46,879 nt of DNA from Chromera velia (Eukaryota; Sar; Chromeraceae), in NCBI GenBank assembly GCA_018398765.1, contig JAHBMJ010003506.1:43355-90233 (forward strand). Direction: 5' to 3'. Positions 10,860 through 21,637 of the stretch are shown here, piece by piece. Every line of letters begins with the position of its first letter. Position 1 is the first letter of the stretch. The notes below the pieces were generated by a model. The model was not told the DNA's origin and ran no database searches. It saw only the letters and a program-made list of their open reading frames with translations. Made by a program: the position numbers and the translations under genes.

Positions 10860-13420
10860 TGACTATATGAGAAGCAAACCCTTCCCGTGTCCTCCTTTCT
10901 GTGCAACTTTTCCAAAGTGGCATACTCCATTATAACCCAGAATCTCCTCCCACCCCACCCTGAAGACTGCCCCTGCAAGAAACACCTCAAAGACTCCGCA
11001 CTTTCATCAAAGACAATCTATCAAGGCCACGTGCTCACCCTTAAGTACTCAGTGCTGAAGGATAGTCAGATTGCAGAGCTGTTGTTTGAGGGAGCACGAT
11101 TTAGGTTTGAGAAAAATCCTGATCTCTGTGAACAAGCCCTGGAATTAGGGTTATAAGAGTACATCGATCTAGACATTGATAAAGTTATAAAAGCTCATGA
11201 GAGAGAAGAAGAGGAGAGAAAGAAAAGAGGTTTGCTCCCCTAAGTAGAGGTCGAAGACCGAAAGAAGAAGTTTGGAGAGTGGAAGAAAGAGATCCTCCGC
11301 CGAGTGAAGACCGCCATCCAGCAAAGAATCGCCCAACTTGAAGCCACCCCTCAGTCCCGTACGGATGAAGTCTTTTTCACAATTCGCACCCTCCACACAG
11401 ATTTGGTTGTTATCCCCACTAACAAAGCCCCTCACAATCTCACTCTTATCTGCAAACGTTTTTCCATGTACGAGCTCGCAAAATTATTGTTCGCACATGG
11501 GGCGTATGAGGACGTGAGTGAGACAGAAGATCAGATCCTTTCCTAACACTCGCAGCAAAACCAAAGATAGGAAGTAAAACACCAAGACCGCCTCTCATAT
11601 CTGTACATTATTCCAAAGATGTACAAGGATCGATCTGACAGAAACCCCATCCAGTGGAGAACCATTTCTGGGGTAGGAGGGTCTATGCAGGTCATACCGG
11701 GTCATACAAGGGGGTCCGAACCCTCTTAAGGACCAAGCCTTTCTCCACCAGATTCATTTCCACAAACCTCATTAAGCCGTCAGTTCCACCATGGTGACCG
11801 CTGTCTCTAAACGTCTCAGCAGCCTCCGTCGTCATGTTATTTCGACATTGGCAAAAAAGGATGCTGAAAACTTTTGGAGGACTGGAATCCGAAGGTTTTG
11901 GATTGCCCAGAATAAAAAAGATGTCGTCCGCCATTTCTGCTCCCAAAAAGGCCTGTCTGGGAAACGCTTCCACACATTTGATTTCACCACGATGTACATA
12001 TAGCTGTAGCATCAAGATTTGAAGAAGAAGATGGGGGAAGCAGTCATAGATTCTGAAGCCGCCTGTTTTGCAGTGGGGTTTGTACCCTTCTCCGCCTCCT
12101 TTGCCGCCTCCAAAAGCATTTATCTCACAGAGAAGGGGGAATGGAGTACACTCCTGAATTTGTCAAGGGGAGAGACAAAAGTCTTCTATTTGAAGGACAT
12201 CCTCGAAATGATCTCCTGGATTGTAGATAATACCTTTATTTCCAACGAAGAAGGAAAACTCCGCCGTCAGAAAATTGGTTTCCCGATGGGGACCAACTGC
12301 TCCCCGGAATTGAGCAACCTCTGTCTCTATTGTGATGAGGCAAGGTTCATTGATAGACTTATGCGGGAGGGAAAGACAGAAGAGGCAAAGAAGTACCGGA
12401 ACTCCTTTTGCCTCATTGATGACATTCTCTATCGAGGGGTGGAGAACCCTCCCGATAAAGACAGTTACGGTGGACTCGAATTTAAAAAGACCACCAAGTC
12501 GGACGGCTTTGTTGATTTCATTGGAGTCAGTTTTGACTGTTTTACCAACGGCTGTCTCTCCCTTTCGGTCATTAACAAAGCAGCATCCTACCCCTACCCA
12601 ATCATAAAATTCCCCTCTGCACGCTTCAACACACCCGCAAGACAGATGTCAAGCGTGTTTCAGGGTTAGCTAATACGCTTCAAATTTATCTGCTCCACCC
12701 TATCCGTTTTCAGAGAAGCCGCTGCCTACTACACACAGCAGTTAATGAAAAGAGGGGCCACGAGAAGTGATCTACTTCACCTTATCAGTGATCAACAAAG
12801 TAGCATCCTATCCCTACCCAATCATCAAGTTTCCTTCCGCTCGTTCGAATGCCCTAGCATGACAGATGTCAAGCGTGTTTCAGGGATAGCTGGCACGTTT
12901 TAAGTTTGTTTACTCTACCTTATCCGCTTTCCAAGAAGCCGCAGCCCACTGTACGCAGTAGCTAATGAAGAGGGAGGCCACGAAAAGTGATCTCCTACAT
13001 GGGTGGCACACTCATGTCACACGTAAATGGGTACAGCAGAAGCATCTTTTGAGTTGGTTGAACGGTTGATTCCGGCATCTCCTCGTTTGGCTTTCCCACA
13101 ATCCGAACAGGAAGATTTGGAGCCATTGGGATCACTGACCGTACGTCCCACCCCCTCCTGGCTTCCCAGGGAACCCAATTTTTCCATCAGTGCAAAGGAT
13201 CCCTGCAGCTTCCTTTGATGAAAAAAAGAGTAACAATAGAATTCCAGCCCCGTCTCCCAGCCGCGCAGTCCCCTATAATAGAAACGATGACAAAGAATGG
13301 AAGTGTCCAAAATGTAAAGCGACCTTCTTAAGCGAACGAGGTCTGACGACCCACCAAACCCACCCTAACAGAAAGAAGAGGTGCAAAAAGAACATCCAAG
13401 CAGTAGCAATACTTCATGAG
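10860..13420 (+). pseudogene. Reverse transcriptase of an RT-only retroelement (Penelope-like or related family), with C-terminal C2H2 finger
   Basis: Frame 3 from about 10887, then frame 1, then frame 2, gives a nearly continuous RT polyprotein. Recognisable blocks are an N-terminal GHVLTLKYSVLKD region, VVIPTNKAPHNLTLICKRF, YIIPKMYKD, palm motif A TFDFTTMY (about 11977), motif B GFPMGTNCSPELSNL (about 12280), and motif C FCLIDDILY (about 12408). From memory this order matches RT proteins common in marine animals; whether they count as Penelope-like is uncertain, and no GIY-YIG, integrase or APE domain is seen. Stops at 11154, 11241, 11544, 12001, 12007 and 12667 sit where Gln would fit. One frame change lies near 11700-11790; the second is caused by a 220-bp tandem duplication. 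After the duplication the frame continues into a C2H2-type finger. Confidence 0.72.
12568..12995 (+). repeat. 220-bp tandem duplication inside the RT gene
   Basis: The 3' part of the RT frame (ATTAACAAAG at 12571) repeats at an offset of exactly 220 bp (ATCAACAAAG at 12791; CAGGGTTAGC at 12661 against CAGGGATAGC at 12881). Because 220 is not a multiple of 3, the second copy is in the next frame, and the downstream finger region continues in that frame. One Gln codon (CAG) in copy 1 is TAG in copy 2. Confidence 0.88.
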
Positions 13421-14080
13421 CCCCCTCCCCCCGCCCTCACCCCCCCGCAGTCTTCTTTATCATCCATTCTGGACCCGAACCCTCCCCTCCCACCTCCCAC
13501 CCTTCCCTCTTCTTCTTCTTTCTCTTCTTCATCGTCGTCCTCCTCCTCCTTAGCTATTGTAGCAGGATTGCCGAATCTAGGACCTTCGGCTCCCCTCGAA
13601 GACCCTCCCCCTGAAGCGCCACCGTTATCGCAACCCCCCTGGAGAAGGTTATCACTAGGAAAATTAAGAAGGCTGCACCGAACAGAAGAGAACGAGCCAG
13701 AGCCAGATGCAGCCGCCACCCCCGATCCTATGTCAGCCTCCGTCTCCACCCCAGCCGCAGTAACCAATTCCGCCTCGGCTTCTGCTTCTGCTTCTACGAC
13801 ATCCCTTACTGAGCTTCCACGTATGACCAAGAGCATCAAAACCCATCCCCTTCAGAACAGGAATCCCGAGAGAGAGAAGAGGTTCTGGAGAAGGTGTTTA
13901 GCCCCACCAGAACCGTCGCTCTTTCGGTATAGGACTTTGAGAGTTTTGTTACTGCCGAAAGAGTCCTCCTGCAAGATACAAAGACACAGCATCAGAAGAA
14001 TCCCCCTCTACAGGGACGCTCCCCCACCCCCCCACCCCTGTCTAAAGACTATGACGGTGCCAGTCCCTACGTGCAGTTTT
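13190..14080 (+). pseudogene. C2H2-finger, Pro/Ser-rich C-terminal region of the RT element
   Basis: The frame is shared with the second copy of the duplicated RT tail. It encodes CPKCKATFLSERGLTTHQTH (Cys-x2-Cys-x12-His-x3-His spacing) at about 13310-13370, followed by a basic stretch, long Pro- and Ser-rich low-complexity blocks, and a basic segment. Two stops separate it from the RT tail. A nucleic-acid-binding role in target choice or RNA binding is inferred from the finger only. An unrelated host zinc-finger gene is the alternative, but frame continuity and position favour the retroelement. Confidence 0.5.
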
Positions 14081-14790
14081 CCTTCTTTTTATCTTTTTTC
14101 TTTTTTTCTTTTTCCTTTTTTATTTATTGAGTTTTCTTGTCCTGTCTTTTTTTTCTCTTCCTTCTCTTAAGTGGAAGCAGCAGAGGAGTAGCGTGTGAAA
14201 CTAGTGATCACATGAAAGTCTGTCGGTGGGTGGAGAGGCAAGGGGCACTTCATTCTCACCTTTTGGGCCCTTTGCCCACGCTGTTTGATTGTTGGTGCTG
14301 TTCTTTTGTCTTTGTTCTTTCTTTCTTTTGTCTGTTGTGTTCATGAAGAAAAGGAGGGAGAAGAAAAAGAAACATATAGTCTGTCTGTCTGTCTGTCTAT
14401 CTGTCTACACCCCCCCACCCCTGTCTAAAGACCATGATGGTACCGGTCCCCGCGTACAGTTTTCTTTCTTTTTTTCTTTTTCTTTTTTCAATTTTTGAAT
14501 TTTCTTGTCTTGTCTTCTTTTCTTCTCCTTCTTGTCTTGAGTGGAAGCAACAGAGGAGTAGCATATGAAACCAGTGATCACATGAAAGTTTGTCGATAGG
14601 TGGAGAGGCAAAGGGCGCTTAACTCTCACCTTTCGGGCCCCTTGCCCATACTGTTTGATTGTTGGTGCTGTTCTTGTGTCTTTGTTCTTTCTTTCTTTTG
14701 TCTGTTGTGTTCACAAAGAAAAAGAGGGAGAAGAAGAAGAAACATATAGTCTGTCTGTCTGTCTGCCTGTGGCCACTTACTGTCTAAAGT
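14025..14790 (+). repeat. 383-bp tandem repeat, two copies plus a partial third
   Basis: CCCACCCCTGTCTAAAGAC starts near 14031 and again 383 bp later near 14414; a shortened third start, CTGTCTAAAGTGATGGTGCC, lies near 14782. Each copy runs through a T/C-rich stretch, a unique block with GTGATCACATGAAAGT, then the purine spacer ACATATAG and a short (TCTG)n. This appears to be the 3' terminal unit of the upstream RT element, tandemly repeated. Confidence 0.85.
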
Positions 14791-15045
14791 GATGGTGCCG
14801 GTTCCCCCTTTGTTCTGTGAATTTGTTTGAAGTGCAGTAAGCAAAAGAAAATAAAGAGAAAAGAACTTGTTCAGATGAAAAAAAAGTCGAAGTGTACAAG
14901 CGTAAGCCTGCACTGGGCAGAGAAGGGCCGCAGTGTACGCTTTGGTACTCTTCCACTGAGAGCGCGCCAAAAGAAAAGAAGAAAGAGAACAAAATGAAAG
15001 AAAGGTTCCGTCTGTGTATTTCGGCATGTCTGTAATGGGGATGTG

Positions 15046-15470
15046 CTCATCTCCTAGTCTGTATGTCTATCTGTCTATCCGTCTGTCCGTCCGTCAAAAA
15101 GAAGTAGAAGAAGAAACCATATAGTCTATCTGTTGTGCCCATAAAGAAAAGGAGGGAAAAGAAAAGACGATACAGTCTGTTTGTCTGTCTGTCTCTCTGT
15201 CTATTGTGTTCATAAAGAAAAGAAGGGAGAAGAAGAAACACATAGTCTGTCCGTCTGTCTGAAAAGGAGGGAAAGAAACCATATGGTCTGTCTGTCTGTC
15301 TGTCTATCTGTACGTCTTAAGGCCTGGAGCTCTGGTACTTTTCCACTGAGAGCACGCCAAAAGAAAAGAAGAAAAGAGAAGAGAACGAAAGGAAGGTTCT
15401 GTCTGTTTGTCTGTTTGTCTATCTGTCTGTCGGTCTGTCTATCTGTCTGTCTGTCTGTCTGTCTTTGCCT
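15046..15470 (+). repeat. (TCTG)n / GAAGAAACATATAG compound satellite, downstream array
   Basis: Four further spacer copies (about 15100, 15140, 15215 and 15265) alternate with TCTG runs. A block containing CCACTGAGAGC and GCCAAAAGAAAAGAAG (near 15345) repeats one at about 14955. Confidence 0.9.
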
Positions 15471-15715
15471 TCTTTTTTGCTCTTCGGATTTGTTTAAAGG
15501 AGTCGTTTTTCTTCACCTGAGTCCCTCTTCTCCCCCGTTTTTCTCTCTTGGCTGCCTTTTTGTATTCTTTTCTTATGGTCTTATCTAAGCTTTCTTTGAT
15601 CTTGTTCAGTTCAGAAGCAGGTACACTGAAACCGGTGTTCTGAAAGAACAAGTCAGCCAGATTTGCACTCGTCTCCTCTTTTTGCAGTCTCTCTTATAAA
15701 CTTTCATATGTTATC
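15469..15715 (-). pseudogene. Unclassified coding fragment, Lys/Glu-rich helical
   Basis: A minus-strand frame reads ADLFFQNTGFSVPASELNK and then a basic, helical stretch until it dissolves into the TCTG array at 15470. The same frame continues upstream across a TAA near 15695. The composition resembles the helical parts of the nearby retroelement proteins, and a retroelement remnant is my best guess. No family is recognised. Confidence 0.3.
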
Positions 15716-15970
15716 CTATAGATTGACTGTAGGATGTTATTCAAAATTAAATTTTGATTTATTCTTACTAAGGTTAGGCAGTATTAGACAGCTTCTAACG
15801 AAATATGAAAAAGTAATTAGAAGTATAGTAAAAACTATTTATTTTAGTTAATTTTAGTTTTTTTTTAGTGTACGTGTTGATTCAATAATAGTATAGCATA
15901 GCATTATATATAGTATTAATGTTCTGGGTTTGGCTCGCGGGCCACTGCCGGAGGCTAGGCGCTGCACATT

Positions 15971-16031
15971 AAAAAAAAAAGAAAAAAAAAAATTAGGCGT
16001 CCTCAACCTTTTTTTTTCTTTTTTTTTTTTT
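15971..16031. repeat. A-run/T-run inverted repeat (potential long hairpin), copy 1
   Basis: An A-rich run with a single G is followed, 16 bp later, by a T-rich run with a single C, so the arms can pair over about 20 bp. The spacer contains AGGCGTCCTCAACC. Confidence 0.7.
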
Positions 16032-16120
16032 ATAGGTCAAAAGTGAGGTTAACATTTTGTGTGGAAAAGTAAAGTTCAGAGTCGAAAGTGATTCTTTTCC
16101 TTTTGGAGGCACTTAAATTT

Positions 16121-16172
16121 AAAAAAAAAAAAAAATGGGTCTTCCCAACTTTTTTTTTTTCTTTTTTTTTTC
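16121..16172. repeat. A-run/T-run inverted repeat, copy 2
   Basis: A15, a 14-bp spacer with GGGTCTTCCCAAC, then a T-rich run with one C. It has the same architecture as the copy 150 bp upstream. The surrounding 15900-16320 has no gene. Confidence 0.65.
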
Positions 16173-16515
16173 TATCTGCGGCGCCTAAGCCAGAGGTTGG
16201 CTTACACCGTTTGAAATTTGGTCGCCCTAAAAGAGGAGTATCAACAAATTTGCTCGCCAGGACTGCCCCGGCCATTAGTATTATTCCTGAAACACGTACT
16301 GACTGAAAGGGTCACTACAAAGTATAAGTGATTTAGTGGTACTGTAGGATACTGTCGCCGTTTTGCTTTATCCCTCTTGTCCAGCCAGTGGCAGCCATCT
16401 TATGCAATTGAAGAAAGTGATGGCGTCCAAACAAGAGGTAAAACCTAGGGTAAAACGGGGATTAAGAATCATTTTTTTTGCTTTAATTTGGGGGCCGTTC
16501 GCACTAGGCCGTGCA

Positions 16516-16516
<1 letters not shown>

Positions 16517-16545
<29 letters not shown>
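16517..16545. repeat. (TA)n microsatellite
   Basis: An uninterrupted TA run of about 28 bp. Between it and the gene ending at 16804 nothing else is recognised. Confidence 0.9.
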
Positions 16546-16547
<2 letters not shown>

Positions 16548-16803
16548 CTATATGGTTGCCCCCTAAAATGCCACCCATTATCATATTTTTGGCTTAATCT
16601 AGCCTTAAAGTATGATCAATCATCTAAGTCGAGTGCGCCCCCCTAGGCCTTATCTGACCTTGTGTGCGAAATACGGTGAGTGAGAGTCTGAGTTCTGTAG
16701 ACGCCGTCGGGCTTCTTCCGCACACACAGACCGATTAACACATCACTCATTGTCTTCAACAGACTCGGCATCGGTCGACTGTCATGCTGAGTCTTCGACC
16801 CAC

Positions 16804-17736
16804 TCAATTCTGCATCGCTCTGGCTAGACGTCTGTTGTCAATTTCCCTTTTGATGGCCCTCTTCGATTCCATCGACTTCTGAACGGACCATTGGAAGGTC
16901 TTGGAAAGTCCATTGTTCGCATCCGGACCCACAAACAACCGGGTCAAAAAGGCACCTGCGCACTGCTTCACGTGGTAATCTACCCCAGTCCCTGCGCGGT
17001 AGCTGTGGGAAGCAAATTTCTGACAGTTGTCTCGCAAGACCTCATACTTTTCGTGAATACGAAGGAAACTTTTAATCCATCCCTTTAAGCCGGTGAGTGT
17101 GGGCCTTTCGTCATAGTCCGGCAGGGTACCCTTCGTATTGAAGGACTCCAGCACAGGAGACCAACCACCACCGTCCCAGGCATCTTCAATGAACCAATCG
17201 TTGATCCGAGCAAAGGTCAAGACAGTCAACTGCTTTCCCCACTTAACATATTCCTCTAAATTCTGTTTCGTCTCCTCCAGCTTTTCTTCGGGGACATGCT
17301 TCGTGTCGCAGTACACGACAGCGTCGTTCGTGTAGTAGTCACCCAAAAGCTCAATCATCAGTACGTACTTTCCTGGGTTGTCCTTGCCCCGTGGGGTGCC
17401 GTCTTCAGGGGTGAGGGTGTACGTTGCGAAAGTGGCACAATGATACGCAAAGGCGTTGAGGGCCGAGCAGCCGACGGCCATCTTCTCCAGCTTGATAGGT
17501 CCTTCGGGACATTTCCAAACGACTTGCCTTTCCACGCGCTCGTCCTTTATTTCATCCTTCGGGTCATTTTCCTTTTTTTCATTCAGGTTGTCTACAGTCA
17601 GGTCATCATCCGTCTCTGGCTCTGGTTTGACGACGCTTAATCCTTTGAGACCCGCAGACGATTCTTCTCTGAGATGTAAAGTGCTCACTCTGTAGATGGC
17701 GAGCAGGAGAAGTAGAAGCGTGTTACAGGAACGCAT
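16804..17736 (-). CDS. Secreted protein with possible LRAT/NlpC-like His...NCQxFA arrangement, 310 aa
   Basis: Single-exon frame. The ATG at 17736 is preferred over an upstream TTG because it opens directly into a signal peptide (MRS, then LLLLLLA, ending near residue 20), so the protein should enter the secretory pathway. Residues 35-70 are acidic and probably disordered. A folded domain from about 74 has several Cys (76, 90, 100, 143, 238, 259). His99 in FAYHCATFATY and Cys238 in RDNCQKFASHSY follow the His-then-NCxxF order of LRAT/PPPDE/NlpC-like papain-fold enzymes. That assignment is an inference from two short motifs; a structural role for the Cys is equally possible. It is divergently transcribed from the catalase-like gene, 633 bp apart. 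Intact. Confidence 0.8.
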   Translation of the reverse strand: MRSCNTLLLLLLAIYRVSTLHLREESSAGLKGLSVVKPEPETDDDLTVDNLNEKKENDPKDEIKDERVERQVVWKCPEGPIKLEKMAVGCSALNAFAYHCATFATYTLTPEDGTPRGKDNPGKYVLMIELLGDYYTNDAVVYCDTKHVPEEKLEETKQNLEEYVKWGKQLTVLTFARINDWFIEDAWDGGGWSPVLESFNTKGTLPDYDERPTLTGLKGWIKSFLRIHEKYEVLRDNCQKFASHSYRAGTGVDYHVKQCAGAFLTRLFVGPDANNGLSKTFQWSVQKSMESKRAIKREIDNRRLARAMQN

Positions 17737-18369
17737 CTTTCTTGCTTCAGCCAATGACGACGTTCACTCAATTGTGCCAGTCAGAGTCAGATCCAAAACC
17801 AACAAGTATGAACAAACGAGACATGCAGATTCACGACAAGATCACGTCTCCCCCAGATCACTGCAGTCAGTCAACGTTTCTGCGTACGATGCAATTTCCT
17901 TACAAGGCTTGCCATTGCTTGAAGCATCTCAGCTTCCTGCATTGAACGGTATGATTGCTCTAGCTACAAATGAAGATGCGCCAGTTTTTATATAAGCATG
18001 CAATGCGATCGTTTTTACTTTTTTTAAGTTTAATTTTTTCGCGGCCGGTACAGAAATCGCCTATAGCGCCTGTATCTTAATGCAATGCATGGCGTGTATG
18101 ACAAAAAAAAAGAAAAATGCAACAGTTTTTTTTTTTGCATGCATGCATGCATGCAGATCGACTGCATGGCAGCATGAGTGTGACGTATACAGCTCAATCA
18201 CGTACAAAAAGTCGATCTGTGGACGGGTGCTTTGAGTCGATCATCTCAGCCTTCCTTCAAATAATTGAGGAGTGACTACCGCATATTTTTTTCCCCCAGA
18301 GACTCTCCCTTTATCAGACCGCTGACTGCCCGCTGCTTGTTTCAACATTCTGTCCCGGGCCCCAGTCGC
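17737..18369. promoter_or_regulatory. Shared divergent promoter region with (TGCA)n / TGCATGC
   Basis: This 633-bp gap separates the start codons of two divergent secreted-protein genes. TGCATGC is repeated in a 20-bp tract at 18137-18156 next to a T-run, with an A-run (AAAAAAAAA) 30 bp away. TGCATGC is a known ApiAP2-type site in apicomplexans; its use here is inferred. Confidence 0.4.
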
Positions 18370-18883
18370 ATGCCGTCTCCTTGCATGTGGAAGTCTCTGG
18401 TTGTGTTTCTCGCTTGCGTGACCCTCCCAGGTGAGAACACCCCCTTAGCAAGTCGCTGTAAATCAATATTGCAACCTCGCTGTGGGACAAAATCGTTCAT
18501 GGACTCATGCATGTCTGCATGTGTGCTCGCTTGCTTCTGTTGCAGGTTTCTGGAGAGTCAGCGGGTTAAAGACCAATTTGAAACACCAGCAGCGGCTTGG
18601 CGATTCTGACGATACTCGTGAGTACACCCATTCACGTTCCTTGATGTCTCTCCGTGTATGCCCTAGCCTCTCTGTCTAAGTGCACCCCCACTTGTCAATT
18701 CACTTGGACCTTTCTGAACCTTTCTCCCTTCTCTCTGCATGTACCTGCAGTTCTCGTCTCTCTCTAATTCTTGCTCTGTATCTTCCCGTTTCAATCCATG
18801 CCTGACTTTTGCCCACTTCTTTCGGATTGATTTTTCTCTGTCAGTGCGATTCTGTCTGTTTATTCGCTTATCTGAATATAGAG

Positions 18884-18919
<36 letters not shown>

Positions 18920-20421
18920 GCTTATCTGAATATAGAGGTGCATATATATATATATATATATACATCTGTGGGAGTGGGAGGTATACGCGGCCAGAGACTG
19001 CGTGCAATACATGTTTGTCTCCCCACATACCAGCCATGCAGCCCACTTCTCTTTTTCCTCCGTGCATGCCTGTACTCATATCTTGAAGCTTTACAGAAAG
19101 GGGAAGAGAGCATGCCTTCATGGGGATCCATATACATACACTGGGTAGACAAATATATAGCACCTGTCGACATTCTAAGTGTATTCTTCCACTGGTGTTG
19201 ATGTCGCTGTGTCTGCTGAATATCTGTGCAGTCCCTGCAGGTGAAGCCACTCTACCACCAGAATTCTACCGCCAAGAACCAGCCTGTCCCTTTGGCCGTA
19301 TCTTCCAACGACTGCCGAAAGACTTCAAAACCTGGGAGGAGGGGATGCTTAAACAGTACAAGGACGGCTGGATACGAGACAAGAGCCCCGTGGGGTACGA
19401 GACCAATGACCACAACCACGACACTAAGCTCGGTCAGGGCAACACCCTAGGATTGGTCCTAGGATATCTTGAGATGAAACCAGAGACTAAGCTGTCGGAT
19501 CAGGCTTGCACGGGACTTCTGGGCCCCCTGGAGGCGAAGAGATATCCCGCGATCGTCAGATTCAGCGATTTTGGAGCTGACGGAGAGACTAACCTCGCAA
19601 GAATGGCCGTCAAGGTCCTTTTCCCAAACTCTTGGTACGGAGAGATCAACTTGCTGACCACAGAGACGCTTCCCATATTCCCCCTCGCTGACTACAACGG
19701 CGTTCGCTACTTCACCAAGCAAGCCTCCGGGTTGTCCTGGCTGTGGCAATCCCTGAAGGCAGGAGGAAGCCTGCTTTGGTACCTTCCCAGAGTCCTCTCT
19801 GCCAGCAAGAACGGGGACAGTCTAGCAAAGTCTTACTATTCCCAGCTGCCCTACGCAGCCGGAGAGCAGTTAGCCATGAAGTTTTCCTTCGTTTCCCAGC
19901 AGGGGGGTGGGAAGGCAGGTACGGCCAAGTCGGACCGCATAGAAGCATTGAAGTCTTCTCTTTCAATCAAAAAAGCCGAGTTCGACTTCCAAGTCCAGCT
20001 GAAGGCCAACCACCAGGATCCCAAAGTACAGCAACAGGCCAACTCGGCCTGGAAGGAGGCACCAGACAGTGTGGGGACGTTGGTGATTCCGAGTCAGGAA
20101 GTGGATACAGAGGGGGTCTCTGTATTGGCCCGTGAATGGCTGACTGGCCAACTGGGTTTGAAGGAGGATGCGGCCAAGGCAGTGCATAAGCTCCTCTTCT
20201 TTCATCCCATATTAACAACACACCAGCACAGACCTCTCGGAGAAGTGAATGCGTTCCGATCCGATTTCTACAGCCATCACGCAAAGGCCCGCTTCGAAAC
20301 CTACCTGCAGCCATTTGCAGACAAAGCAGGCTCCAAGGTCGACTTTTCTTATCTGTTGAGGAAGGCCGAAGAGGCCGGACAGCTGGATCTGTTGGGGGGG
20401 ACAGATGCTCTGCAGCTCTAG
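18370..20421 (+). CDS. Secreted catalase-superfamily (heme-binding fold) protein, 3 exons, 437 aa
   Basis: Exons 18370-18430, 18546-18617 and 19241-20421 join in phase (donors GTGAGA and GTGAGT, acceptors TGCAG), giving 438 codons including TAG. Exon 1 encodes a hydrophobic signal sequence (WKSLVVFLACVTLPG), so the product should be exported. Exon 3 carries catalase-fold hallmarks: YPAIVRFSDFG followed by ARMAVKVLFP (as in RFS...RGMAIK of catalase-like proteins), and near the C-terminus HQHRPLGEVNAFRSDFY, matching the HRPLGxxNxxRxxxY of that superfamily. The region N-terminal to RFSDFG contains NDHNHDTKLGQG, where the distal His should lie. The sequence is too diverged to call a true catalase; a peroxidase or lipid-peroxide function as in other small catalase-like proteins is possible. 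Reading from the in-frame ATG at 19120 would skip the signal peptide, so the spliced model is preferred. Confidence 0.85.
18857..18963 (+). repeat. Tandem duplication of CTTATCTGAATATAGAGGTG plus (TA)n, in intron 2
   Basis: A unit of about 50 bp made of TTCGCTTATCTGAATATAGA and a TA run occurs twice in the second intron of the catalase-like gene. Confidence 0.9.
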
Positions 20422-21637
20422 TCTGCAGCTTGTTGGGTCACAGGAAGAGGAGGAAAAGGGGGAGTGATCGAATCGCAACAATAAGAAAAAGCTTCGTCGA
20501 AGATGGAAAGCCCTTTGTCCACATAAATAATCAGTCTTGGGGTTATACTATCTAATTAGAAATACTAAGACCCACTGCAATGGCAGATGCCAACATTCAA
20601 ACGCAATGACAGACGAAGATCTGTATATGATTGAACACTTATTCTAGTAATGATTTGAAGTTTTTTAATTGCACTGATCTACTTAATTTGGTGATTCGAT
20701 CTGGTACCATTGAAAGAAATTATGATAAAAGAGTCTAAAAAAATCCTAAAAGCAATGCGAGAAGACAGAAGAGGGATGGGCAAAAGCGCAAGCAAATGAA
20801 TCGAAAAAGTTTTGGGAACCGAGTTTAAAGAAAGAGTTTTGATGGGGTGTTTAAAGCAGGAGTTCTTTGAAGGGATGGGAGACGTGCGGGATGCACCTCT
20901 GCACAATTAAAGTCTTTCTGATTAAAAGGGTAGCCTTTTTTCAATGAAAGAACTGAAGTGTTTCGAAGGTTCTGCCCTGCATCCCCTCTGTCTTTTTTTT
21001 CTCTTTTTTGATTGTCCAACCTGTTGTGAGGCCGCGATTGATCAGCTGTATCAAGGTAATCGAAGTCACGCCTATTTTCGTCGCTGGTAGTCGTAGGATG
21101 GAACAAATCGACAAACTAGGTTAGATCCACCTCTCATATATGGGGACGCGGCATGCATGAAAAAACCCTCAATCATCAAAAGATATGTTCAAGTTAATTA
21201 AGTTTTAATCTATCGGTTTCAACTAATTTGAAGTATTTTAACACTTACAGAGTAGTTGAATTAAGATTTGATTATAACAGAAGGTAAACTCTTTTCCTCC
21301 AATTAATCTTTCCCTTACTTTCCCCTCATATGATCCCCACACGCCTTAATTCAGTCTTCTAGTATACTAGTAGTAGAAGTCTGTAAAGGTTAGTATGTAT
21401 ACTTATAACTAGACCGTATAAAAACTATAACTTGAATACTAGCTACACAAGTTGAATACTGATTCGTAAGGTGATAAGCTCAGACTCATAACTTTTCATA
21501 CAAAAAACGAGTATCAGAAATTTAGAGTGACTAATAGAGTGAATTCAAACAAGAATTTTTGAATCTGAGCGGTGCTCTGAGATGAGAAAGCCCAGAAAGG
21601 ATGCATTAATCAGGTCTGATGAATGCTAAGTTGCTAA
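20422..21637. other. AT-rich intergenic region between convergent gene ends
   Basis: It lies between the 3' ends of the catalase-like gene and the CaaX gene. The AT content is high, notably at 21180-21560. No splice-linked coding sequence is recognised. Confidence 0.6.

Noticed and set aside
10067-10862. Frames of Cys/Leu/Ser-Val-Cys repeats over the TCTG arrays
   Set aside because: A tetranucleotide repeat keeps all frames open; no protein signal.
16804-17754. TTG/GTG starts giving slightly longer proteins at 17754 and 22609
   Set aside because: Nuclear eukaryotic genes normally start at ATG, and downstream ATGs give a clean signal peptide or N-terminus.
19120-19240. ATG at 19120 as start of the catalase-like protein
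   Set aside because: It lies in intron 2 of a phase-consistent three-exon model whose first exon supplies a signal peptide; the 19120 extension has no sequence support.
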